Below are positions 10,386 through 20,300 of a stretch of DNA of 64,000 nucleotides, in pieces. The DNA is from a candidate division Zixibacteria bacterium RBG-1 (GTDB lineage Bacteria; Zixibacteria; MSB-5A5; DSPP01; RBG-1): contig AUYT01000001.1 of assembly GCA_000447245.1 (NCBI GenBank), positions 538,825 through 602,824 of the forward strand, written 5' to 3'. Both the position numbers and the translations under genes were made by a program. Each line of letters starts with the position of its first letter. The stretch's first letter is position 1. The notes beneath the pieces were generated by a model. The model ran no database searches. It saw nothing but the letters and a program-made list of their open reading frames with translations, and was not told the DNA's origin.

Positions 10386-11111
10386 ATGTTGCTCTATATA
10401 GACTTAAAGATAATTTTGCTCTCCGGCGGAATCTGGAATATGATTGGCTCCTCCGGAATAATAGCCCAGGCAATATTATTGCTTTTATTCTGGTTTTCGG
10501 TGGTATCTTGGGGAATTATCGTCTATAAGTGGAAGATTTTTAAAAAAGCCAGGGCCCAATCCCAGAAATTCTTAAGCTTATTCAGACAGAAAAGAAGTTT
10601 TTCGGAGGCCTACGCCACCTTGGCGGCTATGTCCGGTACTCCTCTGTCCAGAATACTGGTCACCGGCTACAGAACCGTGCAGGAGATAGCCCGGGATAAT
10701 CCGGTGTATGTCAAAGAGACCAACCCCAAAATAGCTCTGACTTTTGAGGCCCTAGAGGAAGTAAAATCAGCGGTCCAGAGAACCGCTACCGAAGAGTTGG
10801 AAAAACTGGAGAAATATCTGGTCTTTTTGGCTACCTGCGGAAATGTAGCTCCCTTTTTAGGGCTCTTAGGTACCATCTGGGGGGTGATGGATTCATTCCG
10901 CAGCATCGGAGTCAAAGGGTCAGCCAGTTTAGCTGTAGTCGCCCCGGGGATTGCCACCGCCTTGATTGCCACCATTGTAGGTTTAGCCGTAGCCATCCCG
11001 GCTGTCATCGGCTTCAACTATTTCAACAATAAGCTCAGAGGCTTTTCAGTTCTATTCGACAACTTCAGCTCCGAGTTGGTATCTCAGATTAAAAAAGAGC
11101 ATCTCTTATGA
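10386..11111 (+). CDS. tolQ: TolQ/ExbB-family proton channel protein
   Basis: The 241-residue inner-membrane protein follows the MotA/TolQ/ExbB plan: one N-terminal helix (FWFSVVSWGIIVYKWKIFKKA), a cytoplasmic domain, then two C-terminal helices containing FLATCGNVAPFLGLLGTIWG and APGIATALIATIVGLAVAIP. With TolR it forms the proton-driven motor that energises Tol-Pal during envelope constriction. It is first of a six-gene operon and overlaps tolR by ATGA. A shorter start at 10440 (MIGSSGIIAQ) is possible; neither has a strong Shine-Dalgarno. Confidence 0.92.
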   Translation: MLLYIDLKIILLSGGIWNMIGSSGIIAQAILLLLFWFSVVSWGIIVYKWKIFKKARAQSQKFLSLFRQKRSFSEAYATLAAMSGTPLSRILVTGYRTVQEIARDNPVYVKETNPKIALTFEALEEVKSAVQRTATEELEKLEKYLVFLATCGNVAPFLGLLGTIWGVMDSFRSIGVKGSASLAVVAPGIATALIATIVGLAVAIPAVIGFNYFNNKLRGFSVLFDNFSSELVSQIKKEHLL

Positions 11112-11503
11112 GAAAATCTTATCCGCTGATGGCGGATATAAACGTAACAAATTTAGTGGACGTGGTTTTAGTATTACTGATAATTTTTATGATTGCTGCC
11201 CCTATGTTACAGTCCGGAGTGGAAGTTAACTTACCCAAAACCAGCGCCTCCACCAAAGAAATGGGGGAAGGGATTTTAGTTTCCGTCAACAAAGAGGGGA
11301 AAATATTCATAGATGATAAACCGATAATACTGGATAGATTCAGTTCCCGCTTAGCCCAGGTCAAAAGAGCCAAAAACGCCAAGGCCGTTTACCTAAGAGC
11401 CGACCGAGAGGTACCTTACGGACTGGTCATCCAAATAGTGGGGAAAATAAAATCCTTAGGGATAGAAAATTTAGGTTTAGTGACTGAAGAAGAAAGATTA
11501 TGA
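11108..11503 (+). CDS. tolR: TolR/ExbD-family biopolymer transport protein
   Basis: The 131-residue protein has one N-terminal transmembrane segment with the family's essential Asp (INVTNLVDVVLVLLIIFMIA; Asp of LVDVVLV) and a short periplasmic ExbD fold (VEVNLPKTSAS, AVYLRADREVPYG). It is the stator/peptidoglycan-contacting partner of TolQ. Start and stop overlap both neighbours by ATGA, indicating coupled translation. Confidence 0.93.
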   Translation: MRKSYPLMADINVTNLVDVVLVLLIIFMIAAPMLQSGVEVNLPKTSASTKEMGEGILVSVNKEGKIFIDDKPIILDRFSSRLAQVKRAKNAKAVYLRADREVPYGLVIQIVGKIKSLGIENLGLVTEEERL

Positions 11504-12120
11504 AAAGAGAGTTTTTGGGTTCGCTGGTAGTTCATTTCATAATAATTATCTTCGTGGTCCTTCTCTCCTCCTCCAGCGCCAGAGTCAAAGGATACCCTAC
11601 CGTATATCGGGTCAACTTAGTCAGTCTGCCCAAAGCTTCTGCTGCCGCTGTTACCGAAGTTAAAACTATTAAAGCTCAGGAAAAAGGGGTGGCGTTCAAA
11701 CCGGTCAAAAAAGCTAGTAAAAAGGAGATTTCACCGGATAAGCAGGTTCTGGAAGATTTGAAGAAAGAAAAGTCAGAAGATGAAAGCAAAAAAGAACCGG
11801 CTTCCGGTGAAGGAATCGGCTCGGCAGTTTTAGAAGGAAAAGGATTAGAGAACAGCTACTATGTTGACCTCATGCTGCAAAAAATCAAAGAGTCCTGGAG
11901 AAATCCGGTGCGGGGGAGTCTTTTAAAAGCCACGGTTTATTTTAAAATCCAAAGAGACGGCAAAATTATAGATGCCGAAGTGGAAGTCCCCTCCGGGGTT
12001 TCCATCTTCGACCAGTCCGCTGTCAGGGCAGTAATCTCCGCTTCCCCTTTACCCCCTTTGCCTTCCCAGTTTACTTCTGGATATCTGGGAGTGCATCTGG
12101 AATTTGAATATACTCCATGA
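11500..12120 (+). CDS. TonB/TolA-type energy transducer with C-terminal TonB domain
   Basis: The 206-residue protein has an N-terminal membrane anchor (LVVHFIIIIFVVLLSS), a Lys/Glu-rich periplasmic linker (about residues 55-105) and a TonB-like C-terminal domain (LKATVYFKIQRDGKIIDAEV, FDQSAVRAVISASPLPPLP). The place in the operon is that of TolA, which spans the periplasm to contact Pal and TolB, while the C-terminal domain is closer to TonB_C. Outside Proteobacteria this slot is often filled by such a protein. ATGA overlaps on both sides. Confidence 0.85.
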   Translation: MKREFLGSLVVHFIIIIFVVLLSSSSARVKGYPTVYRVNLVSLPKASAAAVTEVKTIKAQEKGVAFKPVKKASKKEISPDKQVLEDLKKEKSEDESKKEPASGEGIGSAVLEGKGLENSYYVDLMLQKIKESWRNPVRGSLLKATVYFKIQRDGKIIDAEVEVPSGVSIFDQSAVRAVISASPLPPLPSQFTSGYLGVHLEFEYTP

Positions 12121-13427
12121 ATAAAAATTTCATCCGCAAGTTTTATTTGATTTTCGGTTTTGTTTTTTTGCTTTACGCTCCCAAAAATCTTTCGGCCCAG
12201 ACCGATATCTACGCCAAAATCACCACCGGCCAATCTGAACCATTAGAGTTGGCTATTGGAGATTTCGTCCCGGTCCAGCCCTTCATCACCGAAGAGCCGG
12301 TTCTGGCATCTCAAATCAAGGAGATTGTCAAAAAGGATTTGAGCTTCTCTTTATTTTTTGAAATTTTAGAAGCAGAACCCCAGGAAAAAATAGCCCACGC
12401 CAATCCTCCGGACTGGAACAGCTGGGTTGAAATCGGGGCCGAATTTTTACTTGCCGGAGAAATAGAGCCAAGAGGCACAAATTTAAGAGTCAAAGCTGAC
12501 CTGTGGGATTTGAATAAACAAAGAAAAATAATGTCCGAAAGCTATCGTACCAATGTGGGGAACTTGCGAAAATTAGCCCACCAGATTTCCAACGACGTGG
12601 TTTACAACCTGGTCAATGAGAAGGGGATTTTCAACACCAAAGTCGCTTATTTAGTCCAGAAAGATAAGACTAAAGAGGTTTTTGTCTGTGACTATGACGG
12701 CTATAACTCTCAACAATTGACTTATGGCAAAAGTTTGGCTTTATCCCCCAAATGGTCAGCAGATGCAGATAAGATTAGTTTTACCTCTTACAAAAGCGGC
12801 AATCCGGATTTGTGGCTGGTGGCCTTAGAGTCCGGCAAAACTCAAAAGCTATCCAGTTATAAGGGAATAAATTCAGCTGCCTCTTGGTCACCGGATGGCA
12901 AATATATTGCTCTGACTCTAACCAAAGACGGGAACGCTGAAATCTACCTGATGGGGGAAAATGGCGACTTAAAGCAACGTCTGACCAACAACTTCGGCAT
13001 CGATTCTTCTCCTTCCTGGTCTCCTAATAGTCAGCAAATTGCCTTCACTTCGGACCGCCCCGGCACTCCCCAGATTTATATCATGGATATCGATGGTGCC
13101 AATTTAAGACGGCTGACTTTTCAGGGAGATTATAACGATTCCCCGGCCTGGTCCCCCAAGGGGGATAAAATCGCTTTCTGTTCCCGTGAAGAGGGGGGGT
13201 TTCAGATTTATACTATTGATATAACCGGAGAAAATTTAAGAAAATTAACTAATCAGGGGACCAATGAAAATCCGCACTGGTCGCCGGATGGTTACCACTT
13301 GGTTTTTACCTCCAACCGCTCCGGCAAGTTTGAAATTTATAGCATGCACTGGGATGGCTCGAATCAGCAGGCCATTACTTCGGGAGGAAATAATTCTTCG
13401 CCGGCCTGGTCACCCATCAACGATTAA
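12117..13427 (+). CDS. tolB: Tol-Pal system beta-propeller protein TolB
   Basis: The 436-residue protein has a signal peptide (cleavage near LSA-Q), a TolB N-terminal domain (residues about 30-170; DLSFSLFFEILEA, GAEFLLAGEIE) and six WD40-like PD40 repeats with the signature W-S-P-D/N-G/S-x-x-I-A-F-T-S-D/N-R (for example SWSPNSQQIAFTSDRPGTPQ). TolB is periplasmic and switches Pal between free and peptidoglycan-bound states. Overlaps the transducer gene by ATGA; a 179 bp gap separates it from pal. Confidence 0.95.
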   Translation: MNKNFIRKFYLIFGFVFLLYAPKNLSAQTDIYAKITTGQSEPLELAIGDFVPVQPFITEEPVLASQIKEIVKKDLSFSLFFEILEAEPQEKIAHANPPDWNSWVEIGAEFLLAGEIEPRGTNLRVKADLWDLNKQRKIMSESYRTNVGNLRKLAHQISNDVVYNLVNEKGIFNTKVAYLVQKDKTKEVFVCDYDGYNSQQLTYGKSLALSPKWSADADKISFTSYKSGNPDLWLVALESGKTQKLSSYKGINSAASWSPDGKYIALTLTKDGNAEIYLMGENGDLKQRLTNNFGIDSSPSWSPNSQQIAFTSDRPGTPQIYIMDIDGANLRRLTFQGDYNDSPAWSPKGDKIAFCSREEGGFQIYTIDITGENLRKLTNQGTNENPHWSPDGYHLVFTSNRSGKFEIYSMHWDGSNQQAITSGGNNSSPAWSPIND

Positions 13428-13606
13428 ACAATTTCAGATAGTTAATTTTTTATTTAAGTTTGGAAATTCCGATGACGAATCAGATTACAAGAGGAATCAG
13501 CCACTTTATGCCAGATTAAGGATTCACCGGAAAATGAAAAAAGCACTTGTGTATTTTGTTAAAATCAAATATCTTATCGTAGATTAAAGTAACACAGGAG
13601 GGAAAA

Positions 13607-14134
13607 ATGAAAAAATACATCTTAATTTTAGTAAGTCTGTTTTTATTTACTTATCTAATAGGGTGTGGGAAAAAGCCGGCTTTAAAACCGGCGGTAGAGC
13701 CACCCAAAACCGAAACTGAAACCAAAACCGGGGAAACCACTCCGGAGCCAGTGCAAGATGAAGACGTGATGAGCGAATCCGGAGATTTGGATACCAAAGT
13801 CGACCTCAAAAGAATCCATTTTGAATTTGACAAATACCGTCTGACTGATGAAGCCAAAGAGATTTTGGCTGAAAACGCACGAGTCCTAAGAAATAATTCT
13901 AAGGTCCGCATCACCATTGAAGGGCACTGTGATGAAAGAGGAACCGTAGAGTATAACCTGGCTCTGGGTGAAAGAAGGGCGCAGGCCGCCAGAAGTTACT
14001 TGATTGAATTAGGGGTTCCGGAAAGTCGGATCAGCATAATCAGTTATGGTAAAGAAAGACCCTTAGAGTATGGTCAGAATGAATCTACCTGGGCTAAAAA
14101 TCGTCGGGATGAATTTGTGATCGTGATGCAGTAA
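13607..14134 (+). CDS. pal: Peptidoglycan-associated lipoprotein Pal
   Basis: The 175-residue lipoprotein has a lipobox (LIGC, Cys about residue 21), a Pro/Thr/Glu-rich linker (22-58) and an OmpA-like peptidoglycan-binding domain (IHFEFDKYRLTDEAKEIL; ITIEGHCDERGTVEYNLALG; RRAQAARSYLIELGVP) with the Asp and Arg that grip diaminopimelate. The start has a strong AGGAGG site. It anchors the outer membrane to the wall and interacts with TolB. Gene order is standard for the locus. Confidence 0.95.
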   Translation: MKKYILILVSLFLFTYLIGCGKKPALKPAVEPPKTETETKTGETTPEPVQDEDVMSESGDLDTKVDLKRIHFEFDKYRLTDEAKEILAENARVLRNNSKVRITIEGHCDERGTVEYNLALGERRAQAARSYLIELGVPESRISIISYGKERPLEYGQNESTWAKNRRDEFVIVMQ

Positions 14135-14146
14135 AAATTAATTTTG

Positions 14147-14190
14147 GGGGAATTTGTCGCATAAAACAGATTCCCCAGTTTTATTTGGGG
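14147..14190 (+). promoter_or_regulatory. Mutually exclusive hairpins before cpoB/ybgF
   Basis: GGGGAAT (14147-14153) can pair with ATTCCCC (14170-14176), but that CCCC (14173-14176) can instead pair with GGGG (14187-14190), which overlaps the purine-rich ribosome site of the next gene. The arrangement could tune translation of the downstream gene relative to pal. This is only visible base pairing, with no family match. Confidence 0.35.
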
Positions 14191-14197
14191 GATAAAA

Positions 14198-14941
14198 ATG
14201 AAAAGAATCGTTTATTTTTTAGGTATAAGTACCCTGCTTTTCCTGACTGGTTGCGCCTCGCGGCAGGAGATTGTCCGTTTCAAAGAGCAGCTCAACTATT
14301 TAGAAGAATCCAACCAGCGTTTAGAGGAAAGAAATGCCCGCTTAGACAGTTTGCTGGCCACTCAGAATGAACTGATGCAAAAACTTCGGGCAGATTTCAA
14401 GTCCTCTCTGACAGAAATCGATGAACGGCTGACTGCATCCGAAAACAAACTGGATGATTTATCTTATTTTTTCTCCCAATCCATAAAGAAGTTAGAAACC
14501 TTCCCCAGACCCAATCCCCAGGTGGACACCACCAAAAAAATCTCCAACCCTCCCTCGATTCAGGTGAATGCCAGAGAGCTTTATGAAACCGCGTACCTGG
14601 ATTTAACCAAAGGTAAGTATGATTTAGCCATCAGTGGGTTTGCCGAATTTTTGAAAAATTTTCCCCATTCAGAATTGGCCGATAATGCCCAATACTGGCT
14701 AGCCCAGAGCTATTACGCCAAGGAGGATTTCAATCAGGCCATACCCCAGTATAAAAAGTTACTGGAGACCTATCCGGGGAGCGACAAAACCTCCGACTGC
14801 CTGTACAAACTGGGCTTATGCTATCTGGCTATGAAAAATACCACCCAGGCCAATAAGTATTTCAAAGAGGTGGTTGATAAATACCCCGGCTCCACCGAAG
14901 CCAAATTAGCCCGGGAGAAATTGGGTCTAAAGAAAAAGTAG
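14198..14941 (+). CDS. cpoB: Tol-Pal coordinator CpoB/YbgF with TPR repeats
   Basis: The 247-residue protein has a signal peptide with lipobox (LTGC, Cys about residue 19), a coiled-coil stalk (about 25-90; EQLNYLEESNQRLEERNARL) and a C-terminal TPR domain (LYETAYLDLTKGKYDLAISG, then YWLAQSYYAKEDFNQAIPQY and ETYPGS) characteristic of YbgF/CpoB. Unlike E. coli CpoB it appears to be lipid-anchored, as is common in other phyla. It closes the Tol operon; its stop abuts the convergent DUF2723 gene with no spacer. Confidence 0.9.
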   Translation: MKRIVYFLGISTLLFLTGCASRQEIVRFKEQLNYLEESNQRLEERNARLDSLLATQNELMQKLRADFKSSLTEIDERLTASENKLDDLSYFFSQSIKKLETFPRPNPQVDTTKKISNPPSIQVNARELYETAYLDLTKGKYDLAISGFAEFLKNFPHSELADNAQYWLAQSYYAKEDFNQAIPQYKKLLETYPGSDKTSDCLYKLGLCYLAMKNTTQANKYFKEVVDKYPGSTEAKLAREKLGLKKK

Positions 14942-16804
14942 CTATTTTCGGTAAAAATCTAGTCCTTGTTCCAGTTTCTGTGCCTTTCTGAAAAGCTCGG
15001 CGGCCTCGGCTTCCTGCTTGAAATCGGTCAAATAAGAAGCTCTTTTCCTCAACATCAGAGGATACTGGGGTAAATGGTACAAAGTTCGGCCATCCTTGTA
15101 AATCCTCAAATCTCTTATTCCTCGTAATTCCCAGTCGGGGAATTTATATGGGTAATATGCCAGTTCCTTGCGGATGCGGAAGACCAGCCCCTCCGGAACC
15201 GTCAGGACATCAGAGCGCAGACGATGTTCCTTACCGTATAAATTGACATAGGCCGGTCGGTCATTATAATTGTTCTGCCAAAAACTGTTATAGAGTTGCT
15301 GGAATCTATCCTCGATTACCACCGGGTCATAGGGTTTTCCGGTCTCAAACAGCTGGAGCTGTTCTAAAAAGGAGTTAATTTCGGACTCTGAATTTTTATA
15401 AATCTCCGGATATTCTCTTTTTATGTAATCAAAATACCAGTTTCTTCTGAAAAGCTCTTTGTCTAAAAAGACCACATCCGGCCGGGAGTTTTCAATATAT
15501 CTGATATAAAGCCAGGGGGAATAAAAATCCCACACATCACCTAAAATAACAGCATTTTTCTCTACCGATCTCAAAATATTTTGACAATAATCGTAGGCAA
15601 AATAATTTTGGCTGCGATCCTGCGGAGTATAATTTTTGACTAAATTGAAACTGGGAAAAATTAAAAAGATTAAGGGGAAAATAATAGTTATCGATTCCAC
15701 ACTGGCAGGATTGTTTCTTTCTGCAGTTTTGATTATAAAATATAAAATACCGATCAAACCCATACCTATCCAGATAGCAAAAATCAAAAATGAAGGTAAA
15801 AAGTATGGCTCAATATCGGTGATACCGTAATTTATGCCAAAAAGGATGTCAAATAAAAAATATAGAGCCCCAAAAAGTGTCAACGACATGGATTTTCGCA
15901 GCATATAAATCAGACCTGAAACTCCGATAGGGATTAGATACCAGGAAAATTGCTGGTAGAATAAATTCAAATAATTGATAAATCTCTGGGAGAGCTGAAC
16001 AGAGGTTTCCGAAAAAATCCAGATCTGATACTGCCGGGCTGAGATATGTTTTTTAAAATTTGCCCAAGTTTCAGGATTCCCCCAGTCTAAGAGCGGACTT
16101 TGAGCGGAGCGAATAGGCAAATAAAGATAGACCGAAAAGCCCAGAATAAATAAAAATAATACCGCAATGATTCTGGGGGGGACAAATAGTCTGGTCTTAT
16201 ACTGAATTAAAAAAATCACTAACAAAGGTAAGGCAAGAAGGACAGAAGACATATGATTGCCAAAACTCAATCCATACAGAAAGATTATCAAATAAAAGAG
16301 TCTTTCATTTCCAGCCGGATTTTTCCACCACTTCAAAGTCAGATACAAAAGCAGAGTCATCAAAAAAATATGCAAGGCGTAAACCTCGTTGGTAGTGGCT
16401 TGAAACCACAAAACGGGAGTGAAAGCAAAGATTAAAGTAGCCATCAGAGGAATAAAAAATTTTATGGCAAAATAAACAATTTTTTTGGCTGTACTCCTGA
16501 TAAATTCTTCAGCCAGTAAGCCAAAAATCAAAAACAACAATAAATTGGTGAAGACCACATAAAGCAATGACATCAAATTGACTCGGAAGATGGTGTCTTT
16601 GACCGGCAAAAAGGTAAATATTCGTCCTAAAAGTGTGTATAACGGATATCCGGTAGGGTGAGCTATGCTTAAGGTCTGGGCGACAACCGCCAGCTCACCG
16701 GAATCAATGAAGCTTACGGTAGGGGATAAGGTCTCAAAATAAATTATAAAAGATAAAAACAGAATTACCGCAATACAAAAAATCCAAAATATTTTTTGGG
16801 ACAT
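14942..16804 (-). CDS. DUF2723 multi-pass membrane protein (TMEM260-like glycosyltransferase)
   Basis: The 620-residue protein begins with the family hallmark LSPTVSFIDSGELAVVAQTLSIAHPTGYPLYTLLGRIF, which carries the acidic D-S-G-E pair seen in GT-C-type O-mannosyltransferases. About ten hydrophobic helices follow up to residue 370, then a soluble C-terminal region. The family is common in FCB bacteria, where it probably transfers a sugar from a lipid carrier to proteins or glycans. No Shine-Dalgarno is present; TATACT (minus strand, 16811-16816) lies six bases before the ATG, consistent with a leaderless mRNA. Confidence 0.85.
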   Translation of the reverse strand: MSQKIFWIFCIAVILFLSFIIYFETLSPTVSFIDSGELAVVAQTLSIAHPTGYPLYTLLGRIFTFLPVKDTIFRVNLMSLLYVVFTNLLLFLIFGLLAEEFIRSTAKKIVYFAIKFFIPLMATLIFAFTPVLWFQATTNEVYALHIFLMTLLLYLTLKWWKNPAGNERLFYLIIFLYGLSFGNHMSSVLLALPLLVIFLIQYKTRLFVPPRIIAVLFLFILGFSVYLYLPIRSAQSPLLDWGNPETWANFKKHISARQYQIWIFSETSVQLSQRFINYLNLFYQQFSWYLIPIGVSGLIYMLRKSMSLTLFGALYFLFDILFGINYGITDIEPYFLPSFLIFAIWIGMGLIGILYFIIKTAERNNPASVESITIIFPLIFLIFPSFNLVKNYTPQDRSQNYFAYDYCQNILRSVEKNAVILGDVWDFYSPWLYIRYIENSRPDVVFLDKELFRRNWYFDYIKREYPEIYKNSESEINSFLEQLQLFETGKPYDPVVIEDRFQQLYNSFWQNNYNDRPAYVNLYGKEHRLRSDVLTVPEGLVFRIRKELAYYPYKFPDWELRGIRDLRIYKDGRTLYHLPQYPLMLRKRASYLTDFKQEAEAAELFRKAQKLEQGLDFYRK

Positions 16805-16810
16805 TTAAAG

Positions 16811-16816
16811 AGTATA
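16811..16816 (-). promoter_or_regulatory. -10 box for a leaderless DUF2723 mRNA
   Basis: TATACT on the minus strand ends six bases before the ATG at 16804. A start of transcription six to seven bases downstream would fall on the ATG itself. The -35 region is weak. Confidence 0.45.
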
Positions 16817-16832
16817 CGAGGATACCTTTATT

Positions 16833-17237
16833 TTAAAAGGGCAGATCCTCTTCTTCGGCTGCCGAAGATTCCAAATCCTGGGACACCGGCTCTTCTTTGG
16901 CTTCCCCTTTGCGGCCCAACATCTGAACTGAACGGGCTACGATTTCGGTGATATATTTCTTGTTACCTTCTTTGTCATCATAAGAGCGGTGCTGAATTCT
17001 CCCCTCTACGTAAACCGGGGAACCTTTTTTGAGATACTCTTTGCAAATCTCGGCCTGTTTCCCCCAAGCCACGATATTGTGCCATTCGGTTTTCTCCTGA
17101 AACTTTCCTTCCTTATCTTTCCATTTTTCAGTGGTGGCTAAGCTGAATGTGGCCACCGCCTGGCTGTTGGGGGTGTAACGCAACTCCGGGTCTTTACCCA
17201 GATTTCCGATTAAAATTGCCTTGTTGATTCCTGCCAT
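16833..17237 (-). CDS. ssb: Single-stranded DNA-binding protein
   Basis: The 134-residue protein has the SSB OB fold (NKAILIGNLGKDPELRYTPN, VATFSLATTEKW, TEWHNIVAWGKQAEICKEYL, KGSPVYVEGRIQHRSYDDKEG) and the acidic C-terminal tip EEEDLPF that recruits replication and repair proteins. The start has an AAGGAG site. It binds single-stranded DNA during replication and repair. It is monocistronic, with its own TTGACT/TATTAT promoter, and ends 28 bp before the DUF2723 gene. Confidence 0.96.
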   Translation of the reverse strand: MAGINKAILIGNLGKDPELRYTPNSQAVATFSLATTEKWKDKEGKFQEKTEWHNIVAWGKQAEICKEYLKKGSPVYVEGRIQHRSYDDKEGNKKYITEIVARSVQMLGRKGEAKEEPVSQDLESSAAEEEDLPF

Positions 17238-17269
17238 AACTGACTCCTTTTGGGTTAAAATTTGGATAT

Positions 17270-17298
17270 ATAATATAAATTCTCCAGTAAAAAGTCAA
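17270..17298 (-). promoter_or_regulatory. ssb promoter
   Basis: On the minus strand TTGACT (17293-17298) and TATTAT (17270-17275) are separated by 17 bp. The predicted transcript start leaves a short leader containing the AAGGAG site before the ssb ATG at 17237. Confidence 0.7.
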
Positions 17299-17309
17299 CT
17301 TGAAATGAC

Positions 17310-17338
17310 TTGACTTCGACGAATTTTTGAGCTTAATT
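17310..17338 (+). promoter_or_regulatory. Promoter of the M1 peptidase-barrel gene
   Basis: TTGACT (17310-17315), 17 bp spacer, TTAATT (17333-17338) lie 55 bp upstream of the ATG. It is back-to-back with the ssb promoter in a compact divergent control region. Confidence 0.5.
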
Positions 17339-17392
17339 TAGCCAGATTGAAACCCATTTCGAACCAGTGAATCTATATTTTTAGGAGGAGGT

Positions 17393-20300
17393 ATGTTTAA
17401 AATCAAAGGAGCCACTTTTCTTTTTCTAATATTTCTATTTGCCAATTCCTTTTCCTGGCAACAGCAGGTAGAGTATACCATTTCCGCCCAACTTTTCCCC
17501 AAAGAGCATAAAATTGAAGCCAAACAAACTTTAATTTACACCAACAATTCTCCGGATACTTTAAGAAAAGTATACTTCCACCTGTATCTGAATGCTTTTC
17601 AGCCCGGCAGTTATATGGATATAGCCTCCCGCCGGATGGCAGATTATGACTTAGCTGGCCTGCCGGAAAATGAATGGGGCAAACAGGAGATAAAAGTTCT
17701 AAAAGTGGATGGACAAGATGTCACCGACTTTGTCATCAATAACACCATTTTAGAGCTGAATTTGCTCAAACCGCTCACCCCTCAAAATAAAATGGAATTT
17801 TATTTTGAATTTACCGACCAGGTCCCGGTGGACGGAGGCAGAATGGGTCACCGGGGGAAACATTACGATATCGGTCAGTGGTATCCCAAAATAGCGGTCT
17901 ATGACCATAAAGGCTGGCATAATGACCAGTATTTATCTTTCGGAGAGTTTTACGGAGATTTTGGCAGTTTCAAAGTCGACTTTACCTTTCCCAAAGAATA
18001 TATCGTGGGACACACCGGCGTTCTTTTAAATGAAAAGGAGATTTACCCGGATTTACCCCAAGCTTCTGAAGATACAGTTCTTATCGATATCCTGAAAAAA
18101 TACCAAGAGAAAAAAGATACTCTGCAAAAACAAATCGTGGTTACCCCGGAAAAAAATCATGGCGAATATCTAAAAGAAGATGACTCACCTTCGGTCTCCG
18201 ACACCATCAAGAAAGAAAAAGAGCCGGAAACTGTAACCTGGAAGATGTACGCAGAAAACGTGCATGACTTTGCCTTATCGGCCGACCCCAATTTTATCTG
18301 GGACCGGGCTCAATGGGAAGATGTAACCATAAATGTCCTGTACACCAAAGAGTCCAAAAAATACTGGGAGAAAAATGCGGCTCTATTCTCTAAATTTTCC
18401 ATAGAATTTTTCAGCAAAACCTTCGGCCGCTATCCTTATTCACATTACACCACCGTGGCGGGTAATGTCGGCGGCGGGATGGAATATTTCAACTTAACTT
18501 TCATCAACAAAAAAATCGGATCCGATTACAATCACAGTTTATTCGGTGTCATAGCCCATGAAATCGGTCATAATTGGTTTTACGGCTTGATCGGCTCCAA
18601 TGAAACCAAACAGCCCTTTATGGATGAAGGGTTCACCACTTTCGCCACCATTTTGGCTCAGGAAGCTTACTACGGCCGCTACGATAACGAATATACCTGG
18701 AAAAAGTGGCACCAGAAAACCTTTTACTCCAATGATGATGACCGGGCCCGTTCAGCCCGCAGCTATATAGTTTATGCCAAAAGGGGTCTGGACGAAGCCA
18801 CTGACACTCCGGCGGATAAATTTTTAAATCCGGGAGCCATGCGGATAGGCAGTTACGCCAAAACCGCTTCGGTTCTGTTTATGCTGCAATATGCTCTGGG
18901 TGACTCGGTTTTCGACTACGGAATGAGAGAATATTATCACAGATGGCATTACAAACATCCTTACAAAGAAGATTTTCAGAAAGTGATGGAAGATGTTTCC
19001 GGTCAAAAACTGGAGTGGTTTTTCAAGCAATGGTGGGACCGGACTTACACCTGCGATTATGGAATCAAAAAAATAAAAAATAAATCTACCGCTGACAAGA
19101 AGGGTAATTTTGTCCAAACCGAAATTTTGCTGGAAAGAAAAGGTCCGGCCATAATGCCTGTGGATATTGCTTTAAAATTAAAATCCGGTGAGACCCGGAC
19201 GGAAAAAATTCCGGTAGAGGCCTGGATGAATGATGAAAAGGAGCACAAGCTCTCGCTGAATCTGCCGGCCAAGGTGGTCTCAGCCGAAATCAACCCAGAC
19301 CAGAGATTGATGGATATTAACCGGCTGGATAATTCCTGGCCATTGCCCAAGATGAAAATAGATTACGATTATTTCGGAAAATATAATCCCAATCCGACGG
19401 AGGCGTATCAATTTTTATTCCGACCCTCTTTCTGGTACAACGATCTGGATGGCCTGAAGACCGGTTTCCGTCTCAAGGGGACTTATCTCAAATATGAGCA
19501 TAACCTGGATTTGGCCCTGTGGGAAGGACTCAACAGCGGAAAATTCAATTACGAGGCCGCTTTTCATGAACCGGCTCTCTGGTTAGGGACCGGAACCAAT
19601 TTTCAACTGAAATCTTATTATCTGGACGGCAGAGCCGGCTGGGAGGCCAGTCTGTGGAGAGATTTAATGAAAGGATTTCAGCCACAAACCAGAAGAGGTA
19701 CAACTTTCGGAGCGAAATTCAAGCAGGTTCTTTTGAAAGACGGAAATTATCTGCCGGTTGGTTCGGACTGGTCCAGCGGAAAAATAAACCTGGTTAACTT
19801 TTTCTTTACTTATCGAAAACCGTATCGTCTTTTCTCCACTGATGCCAAAATTTCTTTAAATTCCAGCACCCTGGGGTCAGATTTTGCCTACAGCAAATCT
19901 TATGCAGAATTAAAAGGAAGCTGGTGGGGGATTCCCGGTCACACATTTTCGGCGCGAATAGCAGGTGGATATTCTTCCGGCTCGGTTCCTGTCCAAGACA
20001 AATTTTATTTAGCCGGTGCTTCTCCCCTGGAAGAATTTGATAATCCCTGGTACCGTAGTAAAGGAACTTTGCCCCATGACTGGAAAAAAAATGCCCATCT
20101 CTATTTACCCGGGGGTGGGAATGTCAGAGGTTATCTAAATCAAAACGTGTCCGGAAATAAGTTATTGGCCCTGAATCTGAAATGGGGGTTTCCCAATCCA
20201 TTGAGCTTGCTACCTCACAATATACCTTATGTTTCCAAAGAGTTGAACTCAATTAAGCCGGAGGTATTCTTTGATTTTGGAAATGTCTGGGATACCAAAA

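Noticed and set aside
10667-11017. Minus-strand 116-codon ORF inside tolQ
   Set aside because: Antisense shadow of a well-conserved membrane gene; no upstream signal.
13264-13587. Plus-strand ORF overlapping the tolB end and the gap before pal
   Set aside because: Low-complexity out-of-frame translation with no ribosome site; the gap is better read as leader sequence for pal.
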